From Chryseobacterium gotjawalense (GTDB lineage Bacteria; Bacteroidota; Bacteroidia; Flavobacteriales; Weeksellaceae), in NCBI RefSeq assembly GCF_030012525.1, contig NZ_CP124855.1, forward strand, positions 1,674,001-1,738,000: a stretch of DNA of 64,000 nucleotides. The letters are read 5' to 3'. The notes under the pieces were generated by a model. That model saw only the letters and a program-made list of their open reading frames with translations, searched no databases and was not told the DNA's origin. Positions 44,210 through 54,142 of this stretch are shown piece by piece (positions within the stretch are counted from its first letter, which is position 1; each line of letters opens with the position of its first letter). The position numbers were made by a program, and so were the translations under genes.

Positions 44210-45082
44210 TTATCCTAAAACTTTGGCCACCGTAGCGCCGATCTCCGCTGGAGAATCTACTACGTGAATTCCGTTTTCTCTCATAATGGCCATTTTTGCC
44301 TGAGCAGTATCATCATCACCACCAACGATTGCACCTGCATGACCCATTGTTCTACCTTTAGGAGCAGTTTGTCCCGCGATAAATCCAACAACCGGTTTTT
44401 TAGAACCGCTTTCTTTGTACCATCTTGCAGCTTCAGCTTCTAAGTTACCACCGATTTCACCAATCATCACTACTGCTTCAGTTTCCGGGTCATTGATGAA
44501 TAATTCCAACGCTTCTTTTGTCGTTGTTCCGATAATCGGGTCACCACCAATTCCGATTGCTGTAGAAACACCGTAACCGGCTTTTACCACCTGGTCTGCT
44601 GCTTCGTAAGTTAAAGTTCCTGATTTAGAAACGATTCCTATTTTTCCTTTTTTGAAAACGAAACCAGGCATAATTCCTATTTTGGCTTCATCAGAAGTAA
44701 TAATTCCCGGGCAGTTTGGCCCAATCAATCTGCTATCTTTGTCAGCAAGGTATGCTTTCACTTTCACCATATCTGCAACCGGAATTCCTTCGGTAATACA
44801 TACGATTACTTTGATTCCTGCTTCTGCTGCTTCCATAATCGCATCTGCAGCAAATGCCGGCGGCACGAAAATAATACTCACATTAGCTCCGGCTTTTTCT
44901 ACCGCATCTGCAACCGTATTAAAAACCGGTTTTCCCAAATGCTCAGAACCTCCTTTTCCTGGGGTAACTCCACCTACGACATTTGTTCCGTATTCGATCA
45001 TTTGCCCTGCATGGAAAGTTCCTTCATTTCCGGTAAATCCCTGTACGATTACTTTAGAATCTTTGTTTACTAATACTGACAT
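44210..45082 (-). CDS. sucD: Succinate--CoA ligase alpha subunit
   Basis: A 290-residue alpha subunit of succinyl-CoA synthetase (TCA cycle). The CoA-binding Rossmann domain (about 4-100: [20 protein letters not shown]) and ligase domain (about 145-290) are complete. The phosphohistidine lies in GHAGAIVGG (His about residue 247). The beta subunit (sucC) is not adjacent, so the two subunits are encoded apart. It follows the LpxD-like gene after 81 bp and ends in a strong terminator, suggesting it is the last gene of the lipid A run. Confidence 0.96.
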   Translation of the reverse strand: MSVLVNKDSKVIVQGFTGNEGTFHAGQMIEYGTNVVGGVTPGKGGSEHLGKPVFNTVADAVEKAGANVSIIFVPPAFAADAIMEAAEAGIKVIVCITEGIPVADMVKVKAYLADKDSRLIGPNCPGIITSDEAKIGIMPGFVFKKGKIGIVSKSGTLTYEAADQVVKAGYGVSTAIGIGGDPIIGTTTKEALELFINDPETEAVVMIGEIGGNLEAEAARWYKESGSKKPVVGFIAGQTAPKGRTMGHAGAIVGGDDDTAQAKMAIMRENGIHVVDSPAEIGATVAKVLG

Positions 45083-45163
45083 TTTTTATTTTTTAAATTT
45101 ATTATTCAATTAATGATTACAAAATTACTTAATAATATTTGAACTTGCTGGCATCTATAGCCG

Positions 45164-46066
45164 TTATTTCAACTTCTTAAGCTTCACTTCCTTTCTTAAA
45201 TACTGCCGGAATTCTTCCGCAATGGGTCCGAAATAAGTTCCTTTTTGCAAATCCCTGTTTACACCGCATTTTGCTAAAAGAACCGTTCCGCTTTCTACAC
45301 GGACACCTGAGGCCATCCCCACCTGTCCCCAAATGGTGACTTCATCTTCGATGATGCAGCATCCTGCAATGCCTGTTTGGGAAGCAATGAGGCATTTTTT
45401 TCCGATAATGGTGTCGTGTCCGATCTGGATTTGATTGTCTAAAACAGAACCTTCGCCAATCACCGTAGCATCGGTAACTCCTCTGTCGATGGTACAGCCG
45501 TTTCCTATTTCTACATTATTTTCTATAATGACATTTCCGACTGAAATTAACCGGTCAAAATTTCCGTTAAATTTTCTGTAATAAAAGGCATCACCGCCCA
45601 CAACTGTATTGGACTGAATGATGACGTTATCGCCAATTACCGTTCGGTCGCCAATCACAACATTCGGAAAGATGATACAGTCGTTTCCGATTTTCACATT
45701 ATTACCAATGACTACAGAAGAATGAATTTGCGTGCGTTCTCCTACTTCCAGTTCATGCAGCGTTTCGCCGAAGTTGGTAATTTTTGTAAAATGGGTATTG
45801 ATTTTATTAAAATCCCTGAACGGATCATCAGAAACGAGCAGTGCTTTTCCGGCTGGGCACTCTACTTCCTTATCGATAAGAATAATGGTTGCCGCAGAAT
45901 GGAGTGCTTTATCATAATATTTCGGATGATTTACAAAAACAATTTCTCCACTTTTCACCCTATGAATTTCATTGGTTCCTAAAACCGGAAAATTTTCGTC
46001 GCCAATCATTTTAGCGCCAATAATTTCTGAGATTGATTTCAGGGTTTGTGGTTTTGTAAAAGTCAT
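45164..46066 (-). CDS. Second LpxD-family acyltransferase
   Basis: A 300-residue paralogue of LpxD. It keeps an LpxD-type N-terminal uridine-binding domain (about 10-95) and a left-handed beta-helix of hexapeptide repeats (about 105-260: [20 protein letters not shown]). The histidine in [10 protein letters not shown] aligns with the catalytic region of LpxD. It is shorter than the main LpxD (343 residues) and has a distinct C-terminal end ([14 protein letters not shown]). It may acylate a different UDP-sugar or extend the range of acyl chains; the substrate is not deducible. It starts 18 bp after efp. Confidence 0.85.
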   Translation of the reverse strand: MTFTKPQTLKSISEIIGAKMIGDENFPVLGTNEIHRVKSGEIVFVNHPKYYDKALHSAATIILIDKEVECPAGKALLVSDDPFRDFNKINTHFTKITNFGETLHELEVGERTQIHSSVVIGNNVKIGNDCIIFPNVVIGDRTVIGDNVIIQSNTVVGGDAFYYRKFNGNFDRLISVGNVIIENNVEIGNGCTIDRGVTDATVIGEGSVLDNQIQIGHDTIIGKKCLIASQTGIAGCCIIEDEVTIWGQVGMASGVRVESGTVLLAKCGVNRDLQKGTYFGPIAEEFRQYLRKEVKLKKLK

Positions 46067-46084
46067 CGGTCGGTTTTATTAAAA

Positions 46085-46648
46085 TTATTTCACTCTTTCC
46101 AAGTAAGATCCATCTTCGGTATTTACTTTAATTTTATCACCAGCTTCGATGAACAATGGCACCATTACTCTGGCTCCTGTTTCTACGATGGCATTTTTCA
46201 ATGCGTTGGTTGCAGTATTTCCTTTCACTCCTGGATCGGCTTCAATTACTTCCAGATAAACTGTTGGCGGGATTTCAGCTGACAAAGGCGATTCGTCGCT
46301 GTCTTTTAAAATGATGGTTACTTCTTCGCCTGCTTTCATAAACTGGGCGTTTTCAATCATTTCTTTATCGAGATAGATTTGCGAAAAATCTTCGTTATTC
46401 ATAAAGTGATATCCGTTATCATCTTCATACAGATATTGGAATTTTCTGGTAATTACCTTAACCTCATCAATTTTGTGACCTGCTGAAAAAGTATTGTCTA
46501 AGACTTTACCGTTGGTAACCGACTTCATCTTTGTTCGTACGAAGGCTGGACCTTTACCAGGTTTCACGTGTAAAAAATCAATAATTTTGAAGATATCGTT
46601 ACTGAATTCGATACACATTCCTTTTTTAATATCGTTGCTTGTTGCCAT
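46085..46648 (-). CDS. efp: Elongation factor P
   Basis: A 187-residue EF-P that relieves ribosome stalling on polyproline. Three domains: the KOW-like domain I with the tip lysine K32 in PGKGPAF, OB domain II (about 68-128) and OB domain III (about 130-187, ending GSYLERVK). Placing efp inside the lipid A run is common in Bacteroidetes. Its 135 bp upstream spacer carries small GC-rich hairpins. Confidence 0.97.
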   Translation of the reverse strand: MATSNDIKKGMCIEFSNDIFKIIDFLHVKPGKGPAFVRTKMKSVTNGKVLDNTFSAGHKIDEVKVITRKFQYLYEDDNGYHFMNNEDFSQIYLDKEMIENAQFMKAGEEVTIILKDSDESPLSAEIPPTVYLEVIEADPGVKGNTATNALKNAIVETGARVMVPLFIEAGDKIKVNTEDGSYLERVK

Positions 46649-46667
46649 ATATTATGTTATTATAATC

Positions 46668-46766
46668 ACAGGATTTCATCCTGTCTTTCCTTTCGGGATT
46701 TGTTGTTTTTTTTGGTAATAGTAACGGGATTATTTCCTGTTCTTTATTAAATGATCCCTTTCGGGA
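46668..46766. repeat. Small hairpins upstream of efp
   Basis: ACAGGAT-TTC-ATCCTGT (46668-46684) is a perfect 7-bp stem. TCCTTTCGGGA (46688-46698) and TCCCTTTCGGGA (46755-46766) are related 3-4 bp stems with the same TTTC loop. They fill the efp-lpxA spacer. Confidence 0.5.
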
Positions 46767-46783
46767 ATTTCTGAAAACCGATA

Positions 46784-47572
46784 TTATTCTTTACCGGTGC
46801 CATAGCCTTTTACGATTCCGCGAGGTGAGTTTCTGATAAATTCAAGAATTTCATCGCGCTCTGCAGTAGGCAGCATTTCCTTTTCTATATAACTTGAAGC
46901 TTGAGAAACATTCATTTTCATTTGATAAACAGCGCGGTAAATTTTTTGAATTTCAAAAATTTTATCACTGGTGAAACCTCTTCTTCTAAGACCTACGGAA
47001 TTAATTCCAGCGTAATTCATTGGTTCCCGCGCCACTTTAACATAAGGTGGAATATCTTTTCTTACTAAAGTTCCTCCTGAAATCATGACATGTTTGCCAA
47101 TTTTACCAAATTGATGTACGGCCGAAAGACCTCCCATAACGGTATAATCGCCTACCTCCACATGACCTGCAAGCGCAGAACCGTTTACAATGATTACATG
47201 ATCACCCAAGACGCAATCGTGTGCGATATGAACAGTAGCCATGATCAAACAATCTTCACCAATTTTGGTATAACCCAGGGCTTTTGTTCCTCTGTTGATG
47301 GTAACACATTCTCTAACGGTTGTTCTATCGCCGATAATCACCTGCGTTTCTTCACCATCGAATTTCAAATCTTGTGGAATTGCGGAAATTACAGTGCCCG
47401 GAAAAATCCTACAATTTTTGCCGATTCTGGCTCCATCCATGATGGTTACATTTGATCCAATCCAAGTTCCTTCGCCAATTTCCACATCACCTGCAATCGT
47501 TGTAAACGGTTCTACGGTAACGTTTTGGCCTATTTTTGCACGCTGGTCTACGGCAGCTAATTGATGTACCAT
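46784..47572 (-). CDS. lpxA: Acyl-ACP--UDP-GlcNAc O-acyltransferase
   Basis: A 262-residue LpxA, first enzyme of lipid A synthesis. A left-handed beta-helix of hexapeptides (about 10-185: VEIGEGTWIGSNVTIMDGA) precedes a helical C-terminal domain (about 195-262). The catalytic histidine lies in VHIAHDCVLGD (about residue 122). Its start codon directly follows the stop codon of lpxC-fabZ, indicating translational coupling. Confidence 0.97.
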   Translation of the reverse strand: MVHQLAAVDQRAKIGQNVTVEPFTTIAGDVEIGEGTWIGSNVTIMDGARIGKNCRIFPGTVISAIPQDLKFDGEETQVIIGDRTTVRECVTINRGTKALGYTKIGEDCLIMATVHIAHDCVLGDHVIIVNGSALAGHVEVGDYTVMGGLSAVHQFGKIGKHVMISGGTLVRKDIPPYVKVAREPMNYAGINSVGLRRRGFTSDKIFEIQKIYRAVYQMKMNVSQASSYIEKEMLPTAERDEILEFIRNSPRGIVKGYGTGKE

Positions 47573-48970
47573 TTAATCTGGTTTGTTTTTTGCCACCTGC
47601 GCCATGAGTTCTGCTTCTACCACAACGCTGTCGCCGACGTATCCGTAGCCTTGCATGTGCACAATTCCTCTTCTAATAGGTGAAATCAGTTCTATTTTAA
47701 ATACCATAGTGTCTCCCGGCACTACTTTTTTCTTGAACTTTACTTTATCCATTTTAATAAAATAAGTCGAGTAATTTTCGGGATCGGGTACGCTTGCCAG
47801 AACCAAAATACCTCCGGTCTGAGCTAAAGCTTCTACTTGTAAAACTCCCGGCATGACAGGTTCTTTCGGAAAATGTCCAACGAAAAACGGTTCGTTCATC
47901 GTTACATTTTTTAAACCTACCACATGAGAATCAGAAAGTTCTAAAATTTTATCAATCAATAAAAATGGTGGTCTGTGCGGCATCAATTTCATAATTCCAT
48001 TGATGTCGTAAACCGGTTCTTTATAAATATCGATATCGGGAACATTTTTCTTTTTCTGGAGTTTCCACTGTCTGTTTAATTTCTTCGCAAACTGTGTATT
48101 GACGAAATGTCCCGGTTTGTTTGCAATAACTTTTCCTTTGATTTTAACACCAACCAAAGCCAAATCGCCTATCACATCCAGTAATTTATGACGTGCCGCT
48201 TCGTTAGGATAATTTAAAGTGAGATTGTCTAAAATCCCATTTGGCCGAATTGAAACTTCATCTTTTCCGAACGCTTTTTTCAGTCTCTCTGCTGTTTCAG
48301 GGGTAAGTTCTTTATCAACATACACGATAGCGTTTGAAATATCGCCACCTTTAATTAAGCCGGCATCCAGAAGCATTTCCAGTTCGTGTAAAAAGCTGAA
48401 AGTTCTTGCTGATGATATTTCGGTTTTGAATTCTGAAATATCCTTTAAAGTGGCATTTTGCGTTCCCAATACTTTGGTTCCAAAATCGACCATGGTTGTT
48501 ACTTCATACGTATCGGATGGAATAATTGTAATTTCTGAACCGGTTGCAGGATCACTGTAACTCAGTACCTCTTTTACAATCAGATATTCTCTTACTGCAG
48601 ATTGTTCGCTGATTCCTGCTTTCTCTATTGCTTCTACGAAGAATTTAGAAGAACCATCTAAAATTGGTGGTTCTGCACTATCCATTTCCAAGATGACATT
48701 ATCGATATCGCACCCTACCAGAGCAGCAAGCAAATGCTCGCAAGTATGTATTCTTACGCCCAATTTTTCCAGAGTTGTTCCTCTTTCAGTGGTGGTCACA
48801 TAGTTGACATCTGCTTCGATATGGGGATTTCCTTCAAGATCAGTTCTTACGAAAACGAAACCTGTATTTTCTTTGGCAGGTTTCATGGTAAGGGTTACTT
48901 CGCGGCCAGTATGAAGGCCGATTCCGGAGAGAGAGATCTCTTCGTTTAAGGTTTTTTGTTTATCACTCAT
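47573..48970 (-). CDS. lpxC: LpxC-FabZ bifunctional enzyme
   Basis: A 465-residue fusion: N-terminal LpxC (about 1-300), the zinc deacetylase that commits to lipid A, and C-terminal FabZ (about 320-465), the hydroxyacyl-ACP dehydratase. LpxC zinc ligands are in [10 protein letters not shown] and [13 protein letters not shown]; the acid is in [14 protein letters not shown]. FabZ shows [10 protein letters not shown] and [18 protein letters not shown]. The fusion is usual in Bacteroidetes and ties acyl supply to lipid A output. The ATG at 48970 overlaps the lpxD stop by 8 bp. Confidence 0.97.
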   Translation of the reverse strand: MSDKQKTLNEEISLSGIGLHTGREVTLTMKPAKENTGFVFVRTDLEGNPHIEADVNYVTTTERGTTLEKLGVRIHTCEHLLAALVGCDIDNVILEMDSAEPPILDGSSKFFVEAIEKAGISEQSAVREYLIVKEVLSYSDPATGSEITIIPSDTYEVTTMVDFGTKVLGTQNATLKDISEFKTEISSARTFSFLHELEMLLDAGLIKGGDISNAIVYVDKELTPETAERLKKAFGKDEVSIRPNGILDNLTLNYPNEAARHKLLDVIGDLALVGVKIKGKVIANKPGHFVNTQFAKKLNRQWKLQKKKNVPDIDIYKEPVYDINGIMKLMPHRPPFLLIDKILELSDSHVVGLKNVTMNEPFFVGHFPKEPVMPGVLQVEALAQTGGILVLASVPDPENYSTYFIKMDKVKFKKKVVPGDTMVFKIELISPIRRGIVHMQGYGYVGDSVVVEAELMAQVAKNKPD

Positions 48971-49994
48971 TAGTTTTATCTTTTGAGTTGAGCTCAAGAT
49001 TATTTATTCGTTTAACAATATCGGTGAAATTTCTGAAATGCACATAGTTTCTTCGGTATTCGCCTGCGTTGATGGCAGGTGAGCCGTACAGAATTTCGCC
49101 GTCTTTGGTGTTAGAATTCACACCACTTTGTGCCTGTATTTTTACTTGATTGCCGATCTGGATATGTCCTACAATACCGACTTGACCGCCGATTTGATTC
49201 CAATCTCCAATTACCGTAGAACCGGCAATTCCTGCTTGTGCGGCAATTACATTATTCTGACCAATCTTTACATTATGAGCGATTTGGATTAAGTTATCGA
49301 TTTTGGTTCCTTTCCCAATAACCGTCGATCCGATAGTTCCTCTGTCAATACTACAGTTAGAACCAATTTCTACATGATCTTCTAAAATAACGTTTCCTAA
49401 TTGCGGAATTTTCTGATAGCCATCTTTGGTCGGCTGAAAACCAAAACCGTCTGAACCGATTACCGTATTGGAATGAATGATGCAGTTATCGCCAATCACA
49501 CAATGATCGTAGACTCTTACGCCACTGTATAAGACACAGTTTTTACCTATTTTCACATTTTTACCAATATATACTTGCGGGTAAATTTGTGAACCATCGC
49601 CTATTTTCACCTTTTCAGATACACAGGTAAAAGCGCCTACATATACATTTTCGCCTACCGAGGCGGACTCGTGAAACACTGCTCCGTCTTCAATTCCAGA
49701 TTTACGTCCCTGCATTTCCTGATACAGATTCATTAAAACCTGAAACGCCAGATAAGCATCTTCGACAGCAATAATAGTGGGTTGATAAGATTTTTCGGTT
49801 AATAGTTTCTCAGAAACGATTAGAACTGAGCATTTCGATCGATCAATATGCTCTGCAAATCTTTCTTGCGCGACGAAAGAAAGATGGCCTTCTTCTCCAC
49901 TTTCTATAGGCGATACTCCCGTGATTAGCGCGTGCTCATCCCCTATGATTCGTCCGTTAATAAAATTTGCAATCTGCGATGCGGTAAATTCCAT
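48963..49994 (-). CDS. lpxD: UDP-3-O-acylglucosamine N-acyltransferase
   Basis: A 343-residue LpxD that adds the second acyl chain in lipid A synthesis. The N-terminal uridine-binding domain (about 1-100: [20 protein letters not shown]) and the hexapeptide beta-helix (about 105-310) are followed by a short C-terminal helix. The histidine in IAHNVKIGQ is in the catalytic region. The ATG at 49992-49994 is chosen over a TTG 18 bp upstream, which would start within the -7 element at 50001-50008. It is the first gene of the tight lpx operon. Confidence 0.96.
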   Translation of the reverse strand: MEFTASQIANFINGRIIGDEHALITGVSPIESGEEGHLSFVAQERFAEHIDRSKCSVLIVSEKLLTEKSYQPTIIAVEDAYLAFQVLMNLYQEMQGRKSGIEDGAVFHESASVGENVYVGAFTCVSEKVKIGDGSQIYPQVYIGKNVKIGKNCVLYSGVRVYDHCVIGDNCIIHSNTVIGSDGFGFQPTKDGYQKIPQLGNVILEDHVEIGSNCSIDRGTIGSTVIGKGTKIDNLIQIAHNVKIGQNNVIAAQAGIAGSTVIGDWNQIGGQVGIVGHIQIGNQVKIQAQSGVNSNTKDGEILYGSPAINAGEYRRNYVHFRNFTDIVKRINNLELNSKDKTNE

Positions 49995-50000
49995 ATCCTG

Positions 50001-50030
50001 CAAAGATAACAAATTCCCAAATATTGCAAA
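50001..50030 (-). promoter_or_regulatory. Promoter of the lpxD-lpxC-lpxA operon
   Basis: On the minus strand TTTG, 18 bp, then TATCTTTG. The -7 element ends 7 bp before the lpxD start codon, so the mRNA would be nearly leaderless. Confidence 0.5.
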
Positions 50031-50055
50031 TCATTTTAAGTGACAAAAAACGGCT

Positions 50056-51267
50056 TTAAATTTCTCGGGGAAATGATAAAATATACTTGGTATTCAGTTG
50101 ATTGATAAAGGAAGAAAGAATTTGATTCTCAGAATGGTCAAGCTTGGTTTTTTCACCATCCTTTTGCAGTAAATAAATCGGTTGATGCTCTGCATTATAG
50201 GGCAGGAGATTTCTGGAGATCTGATCCACCAGTTCGGAACCGATATCCTGTCCAAACTTAAGGTTTGTTCTGGCGATTTTATCCTCAATAAATTCTTTTT
50301 CGAAAGGTTTGGAAGACATCAGTGTTTTCGGAAATTTTCTTTGAATAACGCAATTACACAGATAAGACAAAACGACATCATCACTTTTTGTCCAGAATTT
50401 TATAGCTTGAATTACATCATTATCATCAAGGTCTGTAAAACGCTGAATGTCTTCTCCGGTTGCTTTTTCAAACTGATTTTTGTGGAGGAAATAAGCCAGG
50501 TTTTCTGAGGCGGGAAGTTCTTTGCCCTGAGAAACCAGAAATTTTGCCCGCGCCAAAATTTTTACCAACAGATATTCTGCCAATGCAGACGTTTTATGAT
50601 AATACACCTGCCAATACATAAACATCCGTGCTGTCAAAAAATTTTCGATGGAATAGATCCCTTTTGCATCAATGACCAGTTCGTCTTCAGAAACATTCAT
50701 CATCGAAATAATTCTTTGGGTGTTTACATTTCCCTCTACGACTCCGGTGTAGAAGCTGTCGCGTTTTAAATAATCAAGACGGTCGACATCCAACTGGGAG
50801 GAAATCAATTGATTAAAGAATTTTCTCTCGTATTTCCCCTGAAACATTTCTATCGCCATTGAAAGTTCGCCACTGAACTCCTCATTCATCTTATTCATCA
50901 GCAAAAGCGACAATTTCTCGTGATGCCAGTCATCCATCAGCATATTTTCTAAAGCGTGCGAAAACGGACCGTGCCCAATATCATGGAGCAGAATTGCTAA
51001 CATTGCTGCTTTTTCTTCTTCTTTAGATATGGTAACGCCTTTCAATTTTAAAGTTTCCAACGCGGTAAACATCAAATGCATGGCTCCTAAAGCGTGATGA
51101 AATCTGGTATGTGTTGCACCGGGGAAAATTAAATTTAATAAACCTGTCTGCGAAATCCGCCGTAATCTTTGAAAATAAGGATGCTCGATTACATCAAAAA
51201 GAATTTCGTGGGGAATATTGATAAATCCGTGTACCGGATCATTGATGATTTTAAATTTGTTGGTCAT
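50056..51267 (-). CDS. HD-domain nucleotide phosphohydrolase (SAMHD1/dNTPase-like)
   Basis: A 403-residue cytosolic HD-superfamily enzyme related to dNTP triphosphohydrolases (SAMHD1/YpgQ-like). Metal ligands are visible: H in FHHALGAMHL, HD in LLHDIGHGPFSHALEN, and D in LDVDRLDYLKRD. The ATG at 51265-51267 is used; the sequence just downstream, FKIINDPVHGFI, is a family signature. It lies upstream of lpxD but the lpx operon has its own promoter. Substrate (dNTP or related) is inferred from the family. Confidence 0.9.
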   Translation of the reverse strand: MTNKFKIINDPVHGFINIPHEILFDVIEHPYFQRLRRISQTGLLNLIFPGATHTRFHHALGAMHLMFTALETLKLKGVTISKEEEKAAMLAILLHDIGHGPFSHALENMLMDDWHHEKLSLLLMNKMNEEFSGELSMAIEMFQGKYERKFFNQLISSQLDVDRLDYLKRDSFYTGVVEGNVNTQRIISMMNVSEDELVIDAKGIYSIENFLTARMFMYWQVYYHKTSALAEYLLVKILARAKFLVSQGKELPASENLAYFLHKNQFEKATGEDIQRFTDLDDNDVIQAIKFWTKSDDVVLSYLCNCVIQRKFPKTLMSSKPFEKEFIEDKIARTNLKFGQDIGSELVDQISRNLLPYNAEHQPIYLLQKDGEKTKLDHSENQILSSFINQLNTKYILSFPREI

Positions 51268-51415
51268 AATAGAAACTTCGATATGCAAATTTACAATTTA
51301 GTTTTAAGTGCTGAGGTTAGGGATATGAATTATTCGCATCATGTATTTATCAATTATGATTAAATTTAACGCAACTTTAACTTGATTTTACAGAAAAGTT
51401 GGCAGTTTTTGGTCG

Positions 51416-51423
51416 TATTTTTG
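51416..51423 (+). promoter_or_regulatory. Candidate -7 element for porX
   Basis: TATTTTTG fits TANNTTTG and lies 81 bp upstream of the porX start codon. A TTG is present upstream, but at a 14-bp spacing, so the match is partial. Confidence 0.35.
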
Positions 51424-51504
51424 ATGGCGCTTAGATAATAGAATTGCGAGTATTAATCCAGCATTTATACTCCATTCTACAACAATAAACAAATTAAGAA
51501 ATAG

Positions 51505-53046
51505 ATGTCAAAAATTATTTGGATAGATGATGAAGTAGATTTACTAAAACCTCATATTGTATTTTTAGAAAACAAAGGCTACAAAGTTTCACCGGTGAAT
51601 AACGTGAATGAAGCCTTAGAAATGATTGAAAAAGAAAATTTTCAATTGGCTTTGCTGGACGAAAATATGCCTGGGATTTCTGGGCTGGAGGCAATTCCGA
51701 TGATTAAAAATATCGACTCCGCCATTAAAATCGTAATGGTTACCAAAAACGAAGAAGAACTGATTATGGAACAGGCAATTGGTTCACAGATTGCAGATTA
51801 TATTTTGAAACCGGTAAATCCGAACCAGATTTTACTTTCATTAAAAAAGAATTTGCAGGAGGAAACCTTAATCGAGCAAAAAACCATACTCGAATATCAG
51901 CAGGAATTCCGAAATCTTTCGATGGAGCTGTCTTATTTGAAAACCTATCAGGAATGGGCAGAATATTATAAGAAAATCCTGAACTGGGAAATTAAATTTG
52001 ATAAAGTTTTCGACAGTGAGTTTTCAGATTTGCTGCAATCTCAAAAAGAGGAAGCCAATATTCAGTTCGGAAAATTCATTGAAAAAAATTACGAAGATTG
52101 GTTGAATTCATCAGACAAACCGATGATGAGTCATACTTTGTTTAAAGATAAAATAAAGCCGGAAGTAGAAAAAGACAAAGTTCTTTTATTAATGATTGAT
52201 AATCTGCGCTACGACCAGTGGAAAGTCATCGAGCCGTTATTTACCAAATTTTACCAGAAAACGTCTGAAGATTATTATTACAGTATTCTGCCCACGGCAA
52301 CCCAGTACGCGAGAAATGCCTTCTTCGCCGGATTAATGCCATCGGAAATCGAAAAGAGATTTCCGCAATATTGGATTAATGATAACGAAGACGGTAATAA
52401 AAATGAGCACGAACGTGATTTTTTAGAAGATCAAATGAAACGCCTCGGCTTATCCGGAAAGTCGATGAAGTATTTGAAAATACTCAATGCAGATTTCGAA
52501 CGCAAAATTTTAGAAGATTTCAACCAGCATAAAAACAACGATTTGTTGGTCATTGTCTATAATTTCATCGATATATTATCTCATGCCAAAACAGACAATG
52601 TCATTGTCAATCAACTGATCAGAGATGACAAAACCTTCCGGTCATTGACGTATAACTGGTTTGAAAACTCATCATTATTAAAGATTATTAAACAGGCCGC
52701 AGAAAATGGTTTCAAACTAGTCATCACGACTGACCACGGAACTATTTATGTAAAGAAACCCAGTAAAGTGGTTGGCGACAGAGAAACTTCAACAAATATC
52801 CGGTATAAAACGGGTAGAAGTTTAACCTACGAAAACAATGATGTATGGGCAATTTCCAATCCAGAGAAATTATTTTTACCGAAAGGAAATTTAAGTTCCA
52901 AATACATCTTTGCAAAGAATAATACGTTTTTGGCTTATCCGAAAAATTATAATCATTTTGTAAACTATTACAAAGAAACCTACCAACACGGCGGGATTTC
53001 TTTGGAGGAATGCATTATTCCGATCAGTATATTAGAACCCAAATAG
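51505..53046 (+). CDS. porX: PorX, two-domain regulator with PglZ-type phosphodiesterase domain
   Basis: A 513-residue protein: a CheY-like receiver (1-120) with acidic pair D8/D9, phospho-acceptor D52 and K102, a helical linker (about 120-200) and a C-terminal alkaline-phosphatase/PglZ domain (about 205-513). The latter has metal-site segments LLLMIDNLRYDQW (D232), LPTATQYARNAFF (about 262-274) and TTDHGTIYVK. In other Bacteroidetes PorX regulates type IX secretion genes and hydrolyses oligonucleotides. No sensor kinase or T9SS gene is adjacent. It is a single-gene unit with its own terminator. Confidence 0.94.
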   Translation: MSKIIWIDDEVDLLKPHIVFLENKGYKVSPVNNVNEALEMIEKENFQLALLDENMPGISGLEAIPMIKNIDSAIKIVMVTKNEEELIMEQAIGSQIADYILKPVNPNQILLSLKKNLQEETLIEQKTILEYQQEFRNLSMELSYLKTYQEWAEYYKKILNWEIKFDKVFDSEFSDLLQSQKEEANIQFGKFIEKNYEDWLNSSDKPMMSHTLFKDKIKPEVEKDKVLLLMIDNLRYDQWKVIEPLFTKFYQKTSEDYYYSILPTATQYARNAFFAGLMPSEIEKRFPQYWINDNEDGNKNEHERDFLEDQMKRLGLSGKSMKYLKILNADFERKILEDFNQHKNNDLLVIVYNFIDILSHAKTDNVIVNQLIRDDKTFRSLTYNWFENSSLLKIIKQAAENGFKLVITTDHGTIYVKKPSKVVGDRETSTNIRYKTGRSLTYENNDVWAISNPEKLFLPKGNLSSKYIFAKNNTFLAYPKNYNHFVNYYKETYQHGGISLEECIIPISILEPK

Positions 53047-53081
53047 TTTTTTTCATAGTTTATTTGATTTTGGGCTCTAGG

Positions 53082-53115
53082 GCGGAGAGAATTTTAGATT
53101 CTTTCCGCTTTTTTA
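53082..53115 (+). terminator. Terminator after porX
   Basis: GCGGAGAGAAT (53082-53092) and ATTCTTTCCGC (53098-53108) pair with one wobble, followed by TTTTTTATT; 36 bp after the porX stop codon. Confidence 0.8.
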
Positions 53116-53169
53116 TTGACCGCAATTTTCGCGCGCATAATCTTTATAAACATGATCTAAAGATTTCCG

Positions 53170-53967
53170 TTATTTTTTAAATAAATTCATCTGAGACAAA
53201 TCATGATAGGCAAAATCTCTGATTCCTTTTTCAATTAATCGATTTTCAGTTTTCTGCAAGCTGGTATAATCCGAAAAATCATCAATCTCAAATACCCAGC
53301 GGTAATTATTTTTTAAAATTTTTCTGATGGCTTCTGTTTTGTCCATCTTTTTTTCTAAACTCAAGTGGTCATAGGCCATAATATAGGTTGTTATATTATT
53401 TCTGCGCAAGTTTTTTGCCACCTCAATTGGTAAATGCATCGGAACACTTGTACTCAGATCCATGCCGTTATCGCTACACCATTTTTTTGCCTGGGTGTAT
53501 AATTTGATTTGCCTTTTCGAATAAACCTTTATATTGTCGTGGTAATCATCAAAAGTATGTGGCTCAATATCCAGATGGATTCCTGCAAATCCCAGATCTC
53601 TACCTTCAATCATTACTTTTTTCAGGGCGGTAAATCCATCAGCTTCTTCCAGATAAGAATTTTCTCCGATTAAAAAATCGACTTTAATTCCATTTTGTGA
53701 AGCAAGAATTTTAAAAGAACGCAGTTTTGCCAAATCCATCGTTGGATTCACAGAAAGAAAAAGAGTTTTGATATTCCATTCCTTTAGTAAAGCCATTAAA
53801 TAAGCATTGCTTTTCTGATTAAAAAAAGAAGTCCATAAATAACTGTCGCCTCCCTGCCTTTTTTCTAGCTGGGTGTACAACAAATCTTCACCGCTTTTCG
53901 TAGATTGAAAGTGTTCTGAAAGAGTTCCCAAATTAAACAAGAGCATCAAAATCAAGCCTTTTACCAT
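53170..53967 (-). CDS. Exported TIM-barrel-like protein, putative glycosidase fold
   Basis: A 265-residue protein with an N-terminal hydrophobic segment (2-15, VKGLILMLLFNLG). The rest looks like an alpha/beta barrel: WNIKTLFLSVNPTMDLAK, GIKVDFLIGENSYLEEADGF and, near the middle, LGFAGIHLDIEPHTFDDY, where the DxE resembles a catalytic acid segment of barrel-type glycosidases. This is similarity of pattern only; no family is confirmed. The ATG at 53965-53967 is used, since a longer frame to 54045 lacks a sensible signal. Confidence 0.6.
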   Translation of the reverse strand: MVKGLILMLLFNLGTLSEHFQSTKSGEDLLYTQLEKRQGGDSYLWTSFFNQKSNAYLMALLKEWNIKTLFLSVNPTMDLAKLRSFKILASQNGIKVDFLIGENSYLEEADGFTALKKVMIEGRDLGFAGIHLDIEPHTFDDYHDNIKVYSKRQIKLYTQAKKWCSDNGMDLSTSVPMHLPIEVAKNLRRNNITTYIMAYDHLSLEKKMDKTEAIRKILKNNYRWVFEIDDFSDYTSLQKTENRLIEKGIRDFAYHDLSQMNLFKK

Positions 53968-54118
53968 AACAATTCTGTAACAACCAGGTCTCAAAGGTAT
54001 ATAAATATAAAGTAAAAACAATTGGATAAACCCGTGATAAAGCAATCAAAATTTTTTGAGATCTCTGTATTTTCTTTTGAATAACTCATTTTCATTACAA
54101 GTTACAGATCCTAATTTG

Positions 54119-54126
54119 TATTTTTG
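54119..54126 (+). promoter_or_regulatory. Candidate -7 element for xth
   Basis: TATTTTTG fits TANNTTTG and lies 16 bp upstream of the chosen ATG at 54143, inside the longer reading frame that starts at 54056; this favours the shorter protein. Confidence 0.5.
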
Positions 54127-54142
54127 GGCATTAAACAATTTT

